Positions 35,418 through 47,900 of a stretch of DNA of 64,000 bases are shown here, in pieces. A program made the position numbers and the translations under genes. How positions within the stretch are numbered: position 1 is the first letter of the stretch; every line of letters starts with the position of its first letter. The notes beneath the pieces were generated by a model that was given only the letters and a program-made list of their open reading frames with translations, was not told where the DNA came from and searched no databases. The DNA comes from Climacium dendroides (Eukaryota > Streptophyta > Bryopsida > Hypnales > Climaciaceae). Location: assembly GCA_950106755.1 (NCBI GenBank), contig OX467082.1, positions 13,392,001-13,456,000 of the forward strand. Direction: 5' to 3'.

Positions 35418-38150
35418 ATTAATTTAAGAATAGTGCAACATTGGTAAAATAATTTTACAAGTACAAATAAGACAAATCAATGTAATTGAATGAATCATGG
35501 TGAAAAAGATTTAATTAGTATAGCACTTGGATAAATAGATTGATTTCATTTTAGAACATTGTGAAGTGTGAATTATTACATTATTTAGTTTGCCTCACAA
35601 ATTTGAATATTTACGAAAACAATGACTATTGTGTTATTACCATGAAGTATATATATTGAATTAACTTGGGTATTTGTAATAGAAAGGAGGTTTGGGGGTA
35701 CAGTATGTGAGTTTTATCTCCACCATTGAGATAAAATGAACACAATTGGATTTTGATTTGTTTAATGTGCAAATTCTTGAGTTTGAATTTTTAAAGCTTC
35801 ATCCAATTGTCCTTCCAAGCAATGGACAAGTTTTTGTTGTTTCTAATTTCTAAAAGTAAAAGATAGGTTTTTGTGGATTGATCTATTTATAAGGATAAAA
35901 ATTCTCGTCTCCAAACTTCAATTGACTTTTATGCTAGTTTTGATTGAAAAATGTTGTAGATGTTGTTTTTCTAATTTCAAAATGGTATTATATTTCAAAA
36001 TGCAAATTTGTATGAAAAAGTAAAAAGAGTCCCAAGTTTTAGATGAATTATATCTATTTAAACTTCATCCATTCATTTCTTGGTGAATAAAAACTTGTTT
36101 TCGGATTTTAAAGTAGATTTGGAGCTTTAAGTTATTTCTCTATGTGATTTTGAAGTTTATTCTTTGGGGGGAATTTTTAGGTGATTGTTCATTTGAGAAT
36201 TGGCTAGATAATAGTCTTACATCATCCACACCTATTTCTCCAAATCTTTACTTGTTTGGGGAGTTTAGTCTAGTTTTGAATTTTTTTTCTACCATTGGAT
36301 GATTGCAAAAAAGACAAGTCAATTTTGTGGTGTTTGGGCTAGTATTCATTGTACTACAATTAATTAAATAATAAATAAATAAATAAATAAAATGTGGATA
36401 TTTTATATAAAACTAAAAATAACATGTCTCCAAAATTTTATACCTAGAAAAAGTAGGTCAAAAGTTATTTTCAAAATAGAATGACAATTTGTTTTAAAAA
36501 AAGACAATTTCAAATTAAGAGCATTAGTTTAGAAGTCATAAAAATAAACCATAACATGATCTATGCCAAAAACATCTTCATTTGTAAAAAATCCAATGAT
36601 ATCTCAATGAGTGCATTTCCAACACCATTCACTATTTACACATAGAAGAAACTTTCAAAAATGAAATTGGATGAAAAATTGCAGTTTTTGTTCAATATTA
36701 TACTTTCAAAGTTATTCACAAGCCACTTTTTCCTTCTCTAGGCATTTCAAGATGTAAAGAAGTCCAACCCTACTCATACCATTTAACTATTTGTGTTGCT
36801 CTATATAAAGCATTATGACCAAACTAAGGTCTTAATGTGCTACTTTTGAATAAATGAGCTTATGGGCATCAATAAGGGGTGCAAGTGACAACTTAAAAGT
36901 GGCTTAGAAGTAGGAATGGGATCTTGTGCCTTATAGATGGAAAACATAAAAAAAACATAGCGACCTCCAATCTCAATGTTATTGATAGTTTTAGAATAAT
37001 ATTGTGGCCATTTTAGGTGAATATGATGACTATTTTGGTTGTACTTTTTGTTGGTTTTTGGATGAGATAGTGGCGCTTATAAGCTATGTGGGTAGCACAT
37101 TTCAAAAGCTTATAATAAATTCATATTTTATTAAAAAAATTTAAAATTCAATTGAAATTATTTTTTCACACACAATTCTATGTGTGCCCCCCCACTTGAA
37201 GTGAGTACAATCACAAAATCACAAATGTCACAAATAAGGTCAATTACGGCTTAAGACTATTATAAATGAAGATTATGTTGATGTAATTCTACTGAATTTG
37301 CCACATAAATATAGACTACTTATGACAATTTATTTCAAGAGTACATTTTATTACAAGTTTTTTCATGATATAATTGTTATTAAGCCCTTCATTATCTTCA
37401 AACCTTGGTGTTATTATATTAGCCCCCATTTTTTTTACCCAAGTCTACTAAATGTTTAACAAAATTTGCTTTGTATTAAAAATTTAGAGGGATAATTCAA
37501 AATGTATACCACTAATAAATTCTTGTACTAAATTTTCAAAAAATGAAATTCAAGAAGTGTGTGAAAAAATAAAATGTAATAAACATGTGGCTTGTCAAGT
37601 TCATACAATGATACAATTAGTGTATTCCACAATAATAACATTAAATTAAATTTGGGATTATGCAAATTTGTGAGGTGCACCAATATGCTTTAAATTCAAA
37701 ATATTAGAAAATCATAATTTAATGTAGTCTACACTATTTTCATACGATCTCATTTTGTGTGATTGTCATCCTACTTCCATCCTATTTTCACCCTACTTTT
37801 TATATTCCTTCATCTACATTTCATCCAAATATTCACACTAATTGAACCATATTCATCCAAAATTATTTGAAAAGTATGATTGAGGGATCTTGCACATACT
37901 ACAATACTTGATGATCAGGGTCATTTTAAAAAATTCTAAGAAAAGATACCAAATTTTTTGGATGTCATTTTAAAAAATGACATGAAAATAGACAAAAAAA
38001 ATTATTTTAAAGCATTTACTAAATTATATTTGACATCTTCAATTAAATTATTCAAAAGGAAATGCCAACCATAACCACTAGGTATTCAAACTCACTCCAA
38101 TTGAACTACCTTGAAAACAAAATTACAATCTTGGTATACCATAGTTCGGG
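35418..38150. other. AT-rich spacer, no gene
   Basis: Holds an (AAAT)n microsatellite at about 36370-36391. I see no coding sequence or RNA gene. Confidence 0.45.
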
Positions 38151-38164
38151 AAACTTTTTGAGTT

Positions 38165-38360
38165 TTACCGGCTAATTTCCTTCAATTCTCATATTGAACC
38201 AGTTTTTCCAAAACTAAGTCCGGTTATTTTCTCTTTTTTTTACTCAAAATAGAAATTTTATACATTTTTGCACCGGTTTTTTGCTGATGTTTTCAAATTG
38301 CAACCGGTTTTTTTCCCAATTCTTTCGGCTAACTTTGAACTAGCCGCCGGTTTTTTCCAT
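38165..38360. repeat. cluster of CCGGTTTTTT-like motifs
   Basis: Within about 200 bp the motif CCGGTTTTTT or close variants (CCAGTTTTTC, CCGGTTATTT) occurs about five times on the + strand at irregular spacing, in DNA that otherwise has almost no CpG. Confidence 0.6.
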
Positions 38361-38535
38361 ACATTGCGTTATACCATACACTTTATCAAGTGGAGAAGTC
38401 ATTCAAGGTTATATTTTAAAGCTTAGTACACACACCTCCAATACATGATTTCTAAAGAGATAAACAAGTGCCTCAAAACAAGCATGCCAATGGACGAAGT
38501 AGTTGCTCGGAAGAGTTTGTGCTTGCCGGTACTAA

Positions 38536-39457
38536 TCAGAGCATGAGTTTGCGGGACGGTGGCAACCCCGCTGCAGGAACTGGAACACCTGCATTGTTCA
38601 CAACCATAGACAACATTTTACTTATACAATAGATCTCTCAAAACTCCTGTTGCATATCATTATTTTAGAATTAACTTGCACTTTCTAGTAACAAATGACA
38701 TCAAATGAGAGGCAACTAACTAAAGGTGATTGACGTCCTGAAACCAACATATTAATTGAAGGGAGCTACAATCTCAATCAAAAAGCCCTTTACAATTTAA
38801 CGAAATTCACGATCACAGTTTCCGGTGACGAATTCCTCTGTCAACTTAACAAAGTTGACGTACTATACAGACATTCGTGATATTGTGTCCCACTCATCGA
38901 TTGCACATTCAAAACTGTGTCGATCAGACGTTGTGGAGAATTCAAAATCCCAATTACTTTCAGTGGCAAGATCAAAACAGGTTCACTTCGAGCATACAAT
39001 CATCCTTCGCAGGCTGCAGAAAATCAAACTCTACTGAATTCCCAAATTTTCGGCGCACAAGTATACACTTGACGAAGTGTAATGCAAGAATTGGAATGAT
39101 CCTGCTACTAATTAACAGCTCACCATTGCAAGTGAAATTGACAGGAACAGCTCTCCCACACATGTGCGGCAGATTCAACGCGGCCTTGAAGTTGATACTC
39201 CGGCTGTTCTTATACCCCGAGAACGCCACACACAGACACCCAGGCTCCGTGGTGCGCACCATGTAACAGCAATCTTCGTCCGGAGGGTCGGGATACGGCC
39301 CTTCTACAGCCGGCATGCACGACTGCATGGCGCCCAATGTTGTGGAGGCAGATGGGCACAAATACAAGGCGGAGACCACTTCCAGCTGATGCAGGCTCAC
39401 CACCATTGCCACAAGAATTCCTACGACAAACATGGTCACCGGATGCAGCATGGCCAT
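38536..39457 (-). CDS. non-specific lipid-transfer protein, secreted, two exons
   Basis: Exon 1 is 39457-39124 and exon 2 is 38588-38536. The intron (38589-39123, 535 bp) has a GTGAGC donor and a TGCAG acceptor. The spliced protein has 128 residues. A signal peptide covers about 1-30. The eight-cysteine motif is complete: C34, C47, C63-C64, C74-x-C76, C100, C110, with nine residues between CC and CxC, as in the DIR1-like type. The intron falls four bases after the last Cys codon, a classic nsLTP position. Exon 2 encodes a Pro-rich tail (GVPVPAAGLPPSRKLML) that ends at TGA. Without splicing the frame would run on into an unrelated 50-residue tail. Expected role: binding and moving lipids in the apoplast, for example in cuticle formation or signalling; the substrate is unknown. 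Confidence 0.9.
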
Positions 39458-39499
39458 TGTTGAATCGATGGGACGTACCCTGTTTGGAGTTTCGAGAAT

Positions 39500-39510
39500 G
39501 GATATAAGCC
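39500..39510 (-). promoter_or_regulatory. possible TATA box of the LTP gene
   Basis: On the minus strand, GGCTTATATCC lies about 45-53 bp upstream of the start codon. That would give a very short 5' leader, so this is tentative. Confidence 0.3.
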
Positions 39511-40649
39511 GTCAAGCTAAGGTTGGGAAATAGGTGGAATCAAGCAGAGCTTGTCAGGAATATATTCAGTCTGGTAAGAGAAGGAATTTAGGGTGGTTTC
39601 ATGCATGGCGTTGGAACGGGAAGGAATGGTTTGCTCGTGGGTTCAACTGCCTGCCTGCCTGCGGGTAGATATGCTGGAGTAACGGATTTTGCGTAGAGGA
39701 CACAGAGGTCTTGGTCTCGTGTTTTTTCATGTCGGTACGGCTCGATCTCTGTTGCGTGTGTAGAGGATAAATCAGTCATCTATTGATTCCATGGCAATGC
39801 TTAAGTCGGCCTGTAACGCCCAAATCCTGTTTTGAATTGAAGCTCATTAAGTTTGCTAAGAATGTACATCTGTGTACAAGTAAACGGTGCACGCCAATTT
39901 CATGACTCACATGGGTCAGAAACGAAGGTTGCCTTTCGAGTCTCGTGGATTTTCATGTTGGTACTAACTGATTTCTGCAGAGGGCTCCGAAGATATCATC
40001 CATGGATTCCATGACAACGTCTAACTTCAAAAATGTGTTATAAAATGCAATTCATAAGAATGATTTAGTGATGGGTTTTAACCCCTAAATCATGTTTTGG
40101 GCGTGCCACTTTGAAGCTAACTTTTGTATTTTGTTTATTCCTTTCAGATGAATGTATGCTGAATTATTAGCTTCTCAATATACTACTTTTTGTGCAATTC
40201 GATTAAGTGGTTGTATAGTTATATGATGCGGCCAAGTCTGGCAACAAGTTTTTTTTTGTTCTTAAGCTGTTTTTAAATACTACATATAACATAGCATTCA
40301 GTAGCATGCACTATCACTGCCTTGGCTTTATAGTAGATGGTGTAGAATATTCCACACCTAACATTAATAGTTACATGGGTAGGTGGAGGTTCAATGTGAT
40401 GAGCAGGTGCATGAAAGAAAGGCAATAGGCATGGAGGCTATAGAGTGTTATGAATTTTAAGATCGTTTTATTAATTCTATAAAGAGTTATGGCTTCCCCC
40501 AATTTCATAGTGGTAAAGCCCACTATATTTGAAAAACTAATATATAAAAAAAAATTGTGGATTTTTTTAGTTGTTGAAGGTGAACCCATGTCTAGGCTTG
40601 TGACTAAGTTCTCACCATGGGCAATTGATCCCAAATTTCATCTTCTTTG
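39511..40649. other. upstream region of the LTP gene, then spacer
   Basis: The first 500 bp are GC-richer, with a CTGCCTGCCTGCCTGC run (about 39650). A lone TIR-like TTAACCCCTAAATCATG (about 40079) has no partner I could find. Confidence 0.35.
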
Positions 40650-40725
40650 TTAGCTCAATACATCTGCCATAAGCAACACAAAATTACCATGAATTTTTTC
40701 AACTATGGCAGATGTATTGAGCTAA
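40650..40725. repeat. 22-bp perfect inverted repeat (hairpin)
   Basis: TTAGCTCAATACATCTGCCA plus TA (40650-40671) is exactly inverted at 40704-40725, with a 32-bp loop. A transcript would form a small stem-loop. Confidence 0.9.
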
Positions 40726-40868
40726 ACCTAAAATTGCACAAATAAACAATTGAGCATGGTTGCCATTATTGTACTATACTGAAATTTTTTTGGTGGGATC
40801 TTGATGGAAGCCGAAAGGAGATTCTCGATTCTTTCAATGCACACTATAGGGGGATCATGTTGCATTTC

Positions 40869-40932
40869 CAGTGAGTCCCACTTTTCCTGGTATTCTTAAT
40901 GTATGACACACAAGGAAAAGTGGAACTCATTG
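40869..40932. repeat. 20-bp inverted repeat (hairpin), 18/20 paired
   Basis: CAGTGAGTCCCACTTTTCCT (40869-40888) pairs with AGGAAAAGTGGAACTCATTG (40913-40932) with two mismatches and a 24-bp loop. Confidence 0.85.
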
Positions 40933-41167
40933 AGAATTTTGACACCAAGAACGCAATATGAGCTCTGAGCATTTGAATGCCACACGGAGCACTTGTGATA
41001 TGAAACACTAGCTTCGATTTCAAGCGAATTTGACTTGAAAATAGTCAGTGACGTAGAGAATCCGAGCTGTCAGTCTTTCTTGTTTAATGGATGCTGTGTT
41101 CTCTGATGTCGGAAAAAGAAAGGCAAACATGCTCGAAGTCAAGGGAGGGACTAGGATCATAATTAAG

Positions 41168-41365
41168 TTAACACTTAAACTTTAAGGAGGATGTTTGGTG
41201 TTCCATGGATGATAGAGAATCTTTTTGTATAAGACAGAAGTGCAACTATTCATCCTTAAAATGCTGTGTGTGAAAAGGGGAGATTTTTTAAACTACTGTG
41301 ACTATCAATGAGTGATTTTGAATTTTTTTGACCAATGATTCCTACCATATCAAATAGATGATGTC
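41168..41365 (+). mobile_element. family B MITE, copy 3, right end missing
   Basis: Starts at TTAA 41168-41171 and is collinear with 20041-20230 ('ggatgatagagaatc', 'gcaactattcatcct'). The right TIR is absent. Confidence 0.55.
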
Positions 41366-41391
41366 TATGTAAGAGATAATTGTGGCTTCCA

Positions 41392-41817
41392 ATGTAAGAT
41401 TGAAGCACCATTGTCAACCACGCCCAATTCCCAACATGTAAGGTGCACTATTTCCTACTTTTAATTAAAACTCAAGCTTTGAATGTGTTTTTTGTTGTCC
41501 TTAATAAGATTGGGACTAATAAGGTTATGACACATGTCCCAAAATAGTGAGCAAGAATGTAGGAAGTAGTGAATGGCAAAGTAGTTCTTGAATGATTAGA
41601 ATTGGAAGACTCTTAAAAACATTGACCTCTAGACAAGTGCACTTTGTGGCTTCCAAAATTCACAGTAATTTCAATTTTGGGAATAAAATTCTAAATTTTT
41701 TGTTATCCCCATATTTCCTATCTTCCTACATGGGAAAATTTTTCTACCACCTCATACTCCTTACGATTTGCTCCAAAATCACTTAAATAATTGACTAATG
41801 GTGCCTCAATCTTACAT
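41392..41817. mobile_element. 426-bp element with about 26-bp TIRs
   Basis: The left arm 41392-41417 (ATGTAAGATTGAAGCACCAT...) is inverted at 41791-41817 with one substitution and a 1-bp insertion plus one further change. No coding capacity. The target duplication is not clear. Confidence 0.65.
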
Positions 41818-42141
41818 CTTGTGATCATTGTATGCTTTCAATGTGCACCTTCTGGACATTTGTGTTGCTCATGCTTTGAGTTGCCACTTAAACTACTACT
41901 GATTGGAAACACAACCACCTAACTAGCGAAAATGGGTGGCTAATTGGAAAGGGGTTGGCTACCTTAATATTTTACAAATCTTCAAGTCGAGAACATAACA
42001 CTATATTGTAATTTCCAAACCATTTCAATTCCTATTGATTGCTTCAAAGAGCTCCCCACCTCCACTTGACAATAACATAAAAATGTCCTCCCAAGGAAGA
42101 CTTTCATGAAAAAATCATTATACTACTAAAATCATAAGTCC

Positions 42142-42490
42142 CTCTGTAATATCACAAATGCTACCATTAATACTAGGGGCTTGTGCTTTCTATGCTACAC
42201 ATTCATTGTATCACATATTAGTAAAATTTTGATATATTTGAATAGAATGCATGATAATGATTTTGATAAGTTTTTAAAATAATTATTTTAAATATTTTGT
42301 AAAAATATTTTCAATCATGCATACATAGAAATTGTATTTTCACACAATGTGATATTACAGAAATAGAGTAGCAATTTGCAATCACTTCTGTAATATCACT
42401 TTTTACAAAGGGTGATATTATAGAAATAATATAGTCGTTGCAATTGAGGTGATATTAAAGAGGATTTATAGGATGATATTATAGAGGTAG
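42142..42490. repeat. fold-back cluster of GTGATATTACAGA motifs
   Basis: The 13-mer GTGATATTACAGA or a close variant occurs in both orientations: inverted at 42142-42155 and 42385-42399, direct at about 42349, 42412, 42449 and 42473. This allows several alternative stem-loops. Confidence 0.75.
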
Positions 42491-44090
42491 CAAATCCATT
42501 GCTTCTTTGCACTTCTGTGATTTTGTGCTTTTGTGAGCTTTGAGCTTTCATGATTTCAATTTTCTATTGCTACGACCAAATGATTTTGAGAAATTTATTC
42601 GATTGAAGCGATTTTGGATTCCACAACAATTAAGTTGTTCACAAAGTTTTTGAGATTTATAAGTTTTTCTTTTCAATTCTTCAATTTGAGTTGCCATTTT
42701 TTGTGACAATGGAGTCAAATTTCTAATGCATTCTGATGTATGTATATCTTTTATAGTATTTATCATTGCATATGTTTCATTCATCATTCAATAAATTTCT
42801 ATTGTACATTTCAATAAATGCCTACTTATAAAAAAAATTATACAAAGATTTTAGTCATTTTTATTTGAAGATTTATTGAAAATTTTGTTCTGCATTCTAT
42901 CTAATACATAAAAATTCTTATAAAATTCTAATGATGAATGTATAGCATAGCAAGCGCCAACCACTAGTTGCTATCTAAAAATGTTCTTTTTTTTGGTGCC
43001 AAATGATGCATGACATCATTAAAAGAAAATGAAATAATTAAGAGTAAACAAATAAAGAACAAATTTGTAAATGAAGAATGATTTTATCCATTGACTTAGC
43101 ATTTGTTCTTCGATTGATTTTTTAAAATGATTGTCTTCATATTGTGAATCCAAATCTGTACAAAAATGATTACGTGATGGATATACATCCACTTAAAAAA
43201 AAAAAAGGGTATAATAACTTGTACACAATGACTACAAGCACAGCAATGGCTGTATTTTTTGTGATCGTTGTTGGCACTTGAGAGAGAGACTTTAAATGGG
43301 TTTGATAAATGAATGCTTTCTTGGCAGTTTCATTATTGAGTTCCCCATTTTACTGTACTAAGCAGCACAATCGAGCACACTCATTCAGCTGAAATGAATC
43401 ACTTGACGCCCGTAAGTTGACAATGAAGTACAAGAGTAATCAAGTTTTATGTACAAATTCTTGGCCATGTCAACCATGCCCTTCTTTGTCCCATGGGCCT
43501 GCGTTCACTCAAAGCCAGTCAATTTGTCCTAAACCACAACTTGGACAGCCCACAGTTGAAAACAGTCCAAACAAAATCCCCTTTCTTTTAAGTTTAAAAA
43601 CAAACTACCATCTACATAACCCTCCGTCTTCCATCACTTTCATCGCCTCATGGCACATTTGTAACTAATTGGAAATGATGAGGAGCTGTCGTCATATTAA
43701 CCTCCACCTGATGGTCTCGATTTCGTTTGGGAAAGAGGGTCATGTCCAAATAACAGTCTTGAGCCTCCTAACCCGCCACTAATTCATCTATGACGCAAGG
43801 CAAATACATTTGCTGCTTGAATGGTGTCAATTTTTCTCAAGTCCTCCAAACCAACTTCCGTCTTCGTAGATAGCCTTTCAATGGAATCACCAAGAGGACG
43901 ATCTTGTCTGTTGCGGTTGGAAAAAGAGGAGGAAGATCTACAGTCGAAACCCCGCTTTCCGTGCACTCTCAAAAGGAACTGTATCTCTAAGATCTGACGA
44001 ATGATTCCATTGGATTGGGGTTGTGTTCGATAACCATCTCAAGCCTCCCTAGCGGGCAGTACTTCACAATATGGAGTTGGTGCCGTGAAC
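42491..44090. other. spacer between fold-back cluster and TRM 3' region
   Basis: AT-rich until about 43380, then GC-richer. A minus-strand frame of 62 codons (43784-43972) with a basic N-terminal half is not recognised; it lies downstream of the TRM-like gene and could be 3' UTR or decayed exon. Confidence 0.3.
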
Positions 44091-44097
44091 TAAACTG

Positions 44098-44965
44098 AAT
44101 GGTTGATTGTCCTTCTGCAATGGAACTGCAGATGATATAGTCCATCTTCACTGCCGCGCAAGATTTAGCAAAGGATTTCGATGAAGTTTTAGATGCGAAA
44201 AGATGAGCTGATCCTAGATCTTTGACAAGGATTCCTTGCCATCACTACTCCAGACCATCACCCGCATCGGCACTGCGCGACACGCCCTCCCCCCCCCCGG
44301 TCGGCAACCACCACCTCCTAAAGAATGCTTTTCCAAACCATGATCTCAATCTCGACCCCAACATCAATTACTTCAGCAGCAACAGACCCTCACGAGCAAG
44401 CTTCCTTGACCCTTTGCAATAAGGCGTTGATGTCTTGAATTGATGCCTTGGGTGTCCTTCTACAACGGAATTGTACTTGTAATACGCCATGATCTACAGC
44501 GCCGCCACAAGATTTACTCAAGATCGAATGTCATTTCAACTGAAGACTGCCAGGCGAGTCTTCCATGTAAGAGATGATCGAGCTTTTCGGGAGGACTACT
44601 CACAGTAGCAATTGAAGGGACTATTTGCCATCACCGACTACTCAGGATCATCCCCCTCACCAATCGATACGCCGCGACCTGCACCCCTCGAACTCCACCA
44701 CGACCTCATCATGATCTCCATTTTGACCCCAACAGCAGCAGTAGCAGCAGCAGCGGCTTCAGAAGCGATAGACTTCATCAGCAAGCTTCCGGAATCCTTT
44801 GTACTAAGGGGTCGATGTCTTGAAATGTTTCAATCCAACTGTAGTCTTCCATGCAAGAGATGATCGGGCTTTCGGGAGGACTAACAACAACAGCGCAGGA
44901 TTCCATCACTGACAGACATTCGAGACCGTCACCGATACTCCGCGACAACCTCCCATCATGCACAA
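44098..44965. repeat. degenerate tandem duplication at the 3' end of the TRM-like gene
   Basis: Copy A (about 44098-44445) and copy B (about 44447-44830) share, in order, 'tgtccttct-caa-ggaa', 'gccgc-caagattta', 'gccatcac-actac', 'gaccccaaca', 'aagcttcc' and 'tgatgtcttgaa'. A partial copy C (about 44831-44965) repeats 'cttccatg-aagagatgatcg'. The stop codon of the gene falls inside this array. Confidence 0.65.
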
Positions 44966-47900
44966 AGTCCCCCACGACCTCCTCCAGAACCCCTTCCCAC
45001 ACACCCCTCTCAATCTCCACCCCCACCTCCACCACCTCCGGCGCAATCACCCTCCAATGCCCCAAATGCACTCTCAAATCCCTCTCCATCAACCCCTCCA
45101 CCCCGACCTCCTTCGCCACCCCCCTCCACTCCTCGATCGTCTTCCCCACCGACACCACGAGCTCCTCTCCCCACACTCGCTCCACGGGCGCCCACCGCCA
45201 CAGCCGGGTGCTCACCCGGGCCACCGCCTCGTTCACGCAGTCGAACAGGAGCTTGCGGTCGCAGCGCCACAGCCCTCCCGAGGCCAAGACGGGGTTCCCC
45301 TCGCTCTCCAGCTTGTCGAAGAGAGAAGGGTCCAGGGCGAGGTCGGGAGTGTGCCAGGAGGGGGAGGAGGAGCCCAGGAAGTGGGCGTAGGAGAGAAGCG
45401 AGGAGATGAAGAGGGTCTCGTTGCCGGGGGTTATGGAGGGGGAATGCAATGTGGGGGTGGGGGGGTCGGGGATGCGGAATGTGGAGATGTCGATGAGAGC
45501 TTGCTTGATTCGGTCGATGTTGCTTGGGGGCAGGGCTCGATCCGCCCTCGTCGTCTGTTCCGGACTTAACTGTCGGATGGATTCTGAAAGGGAGAGAGTG
45601 CGACATCCGCATCAGAAGAAGGATGATATTGTTCAAGATCACGGTTTTATTTTTTGAGTTATTTTGAAGGGGGAATTTCTTACATCTTGAATTCCAGAAT
45701 GAATTGTTTCAGATGGAACGATGGTTTCAGATTCTTGGGGATGCAGCACGGGCCTTGAAGAGAATGGCATAATGGGAGAACAATTTTCAGCGAGATGCAG
45801 GGTGCATGAGTTCATACCTGGACTGGATTCTGAAGTGGTGCAGGTTTCGTCATCGAAAGGCGATTGCAAGACCGAGACAGGGCTGGGTTGCCCAGCTGCT
45901 TCATCCACGAAGCGGTGTTCCAGAATCTTCTGCACTGGTGGTGACTTTGGTTCCGGGTCCAAAACTTCGGCTTCCACTTCCTGTTCCTTCACCTGGGAAG
46001 AAAAGAACAGCAGAATCAAGCACAACCATCATAAATGCACTCTAAGATAAAGAGGGTACTAGGGAACTGATCCCGTCTCCTACTCTAACCCCCTGCTACC
46101 AACAGCAACTCATCTATTAAAACACGAGATTGGCTTCAATTAGAGACTGGAGGATGTGACTTAGCTCGATGGCTAACCCCTAAAATTGAACGGAAATGGG
46201 GTTGTCCACTGTCCCTCCAATAGCGGTCTAAACCTCCCATTTTGAAAGATTCACAAAAATTGATCTAAAGAGAGTCTAGCTCTTGCTGTCTCCAGTGAGA
46301 GTGCTCTACAGAGTGATCTCCCAAAGAGAGCACACTCCTACAATTGATGGTTAAATGCTTCAATAGCATCCTCTACCTAATTCAATTGTGAAATCAATGG
46401 CCAAATCAATGGAACTCCACGTACCTGGGAGTTCTTTCCTGGTGAATCACTCATCCCATCACTCGGTAGATCACACTCTCCCGGGTTGTACGAAGCGCAG
46501 GAGCTCCACGAGTCTCCATTTCGTTCCTCTTCAGAGAACGTCAGACTCCGTGACGAAATCGAAGGGCCCGAACAGCTTCGTTCACAACATCGCCCACTCA
46601 GAATGGTTTCCACAATCTCATCCTCCCAACACACAGGGTACGATTCCACGGAGATTGATTCGTTCTCCGCGGTGGGGACATTACAGTCACCACGAAGTTC
46701 AACACAATCAATCAAAGGACTAGTCGAAACCCCCTTTCCATACTCTGCAGAGTCACGAAGCTCGTTATAGTCAATCAGAGGACTCATCGAAATCTGGGGC
46801 GCGTCTCCGTTGCTGCACTCTGTGAAATCAAAGTCTGGGCTGAATAAGACATTTTCAATTGGTCGACGGAGCCTTATTGTATCAGTCTCCTTGGGTTCAC
46901 TGTCTAGAGAAAGTTCAGGAAACAGAGCATCCACGCTTCGTGATTGAGATTTCAAGGGCTTCGTGATCGTGATCTTGATTCGTTTGGAAGTAATCAGAAT
47001 TGGGGGTTCAGATTGACTCGCCATGTCCTGTGCGTTCGTATTATTTCCCGTCTTTAATCGGTCACCTACACCTTCCACTTGCTGGATCCCTTTGGGTTTA
47101 ATCACAACACCGCTGGCAGCAGCTTTTTCAGTGAACCTCTGCAACTTCAGCGACGACGGGGGCTTACTGTGGCTGGCCAGACTTGGCTTGGGAACGTGAT
47201 GAAGTCGATCTGCCGAAATGTCACTCTGGGCGTCTAGAGATGTTGATCCTTTTGCTTTTGCCTTGCCAACTTTGCTGGGCGGTGGCTTTCCTGGCGCCAT
47301 AGCTGGAGACTTCACCAAATGCTCCTTGCTCTTCATCTTCGCCGTCGTCGTCTTTCCTACTTGTGATGATGCGTTCTTCTTGGGGGAATTCTTACCAGAC
47401 TTGCCACTCGGACGCCATGCTCTGGAGCCTCTTGCCTGACCTGCCATGGGCGGAGTTTTCGAAGAGACGGACCGAAACTCACTATTTGAGCTCTGCGAAG
47501 TACCTGTCAGTTTGCACGAATTTTAGCCAAAATGGCTAGTAGAGAAAACACTTGGCTGATTTCATTAATGGAGACATGAGCCAACAGATTTGTCCAAAGT
47601 TGACCAAACATAGTACTTTTCTACAGAGTTATTGAAGAACCTGCATGATGACACCAAGAAAATGGCTATCAAAAGTTATAAGACTATGACAATTTCGCGA
47701 CTTTTGAAAAAATCATAAACACGACTGATAAGTTACCTGTAGACGCAAAAGATATCGAAGTTCTGGAAATTTCCGCTGGAATCATCAAAGGCTGCCGCTC
47801 GCCAGGGCTCCTGGAACCCCCTCGACGTCTCGAACCTTTGAATTCAGGCTCAGCAATTGGTTTGGACCGCCTGTTTGTGTGACGAGCAGCTTGTGACTGC

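Noticed and set aside
44851..45569. Plus-strand frames of 179 and 203 codons over the TRM-like gene
   Set aside because: They are antisense to a supported exon. The His/Pro/Ser-rich composition is caused by GC-rich codons on the other strand.
45010..45642. 210-codon minus-strand frame in the TRM-like gene
   Set aside because: It is a shifted frame over the DUF4378 exon. The product is low-complexity Pro/Gly/His sequence, and the neighbouring frame gives a clear DUF4378 domain.
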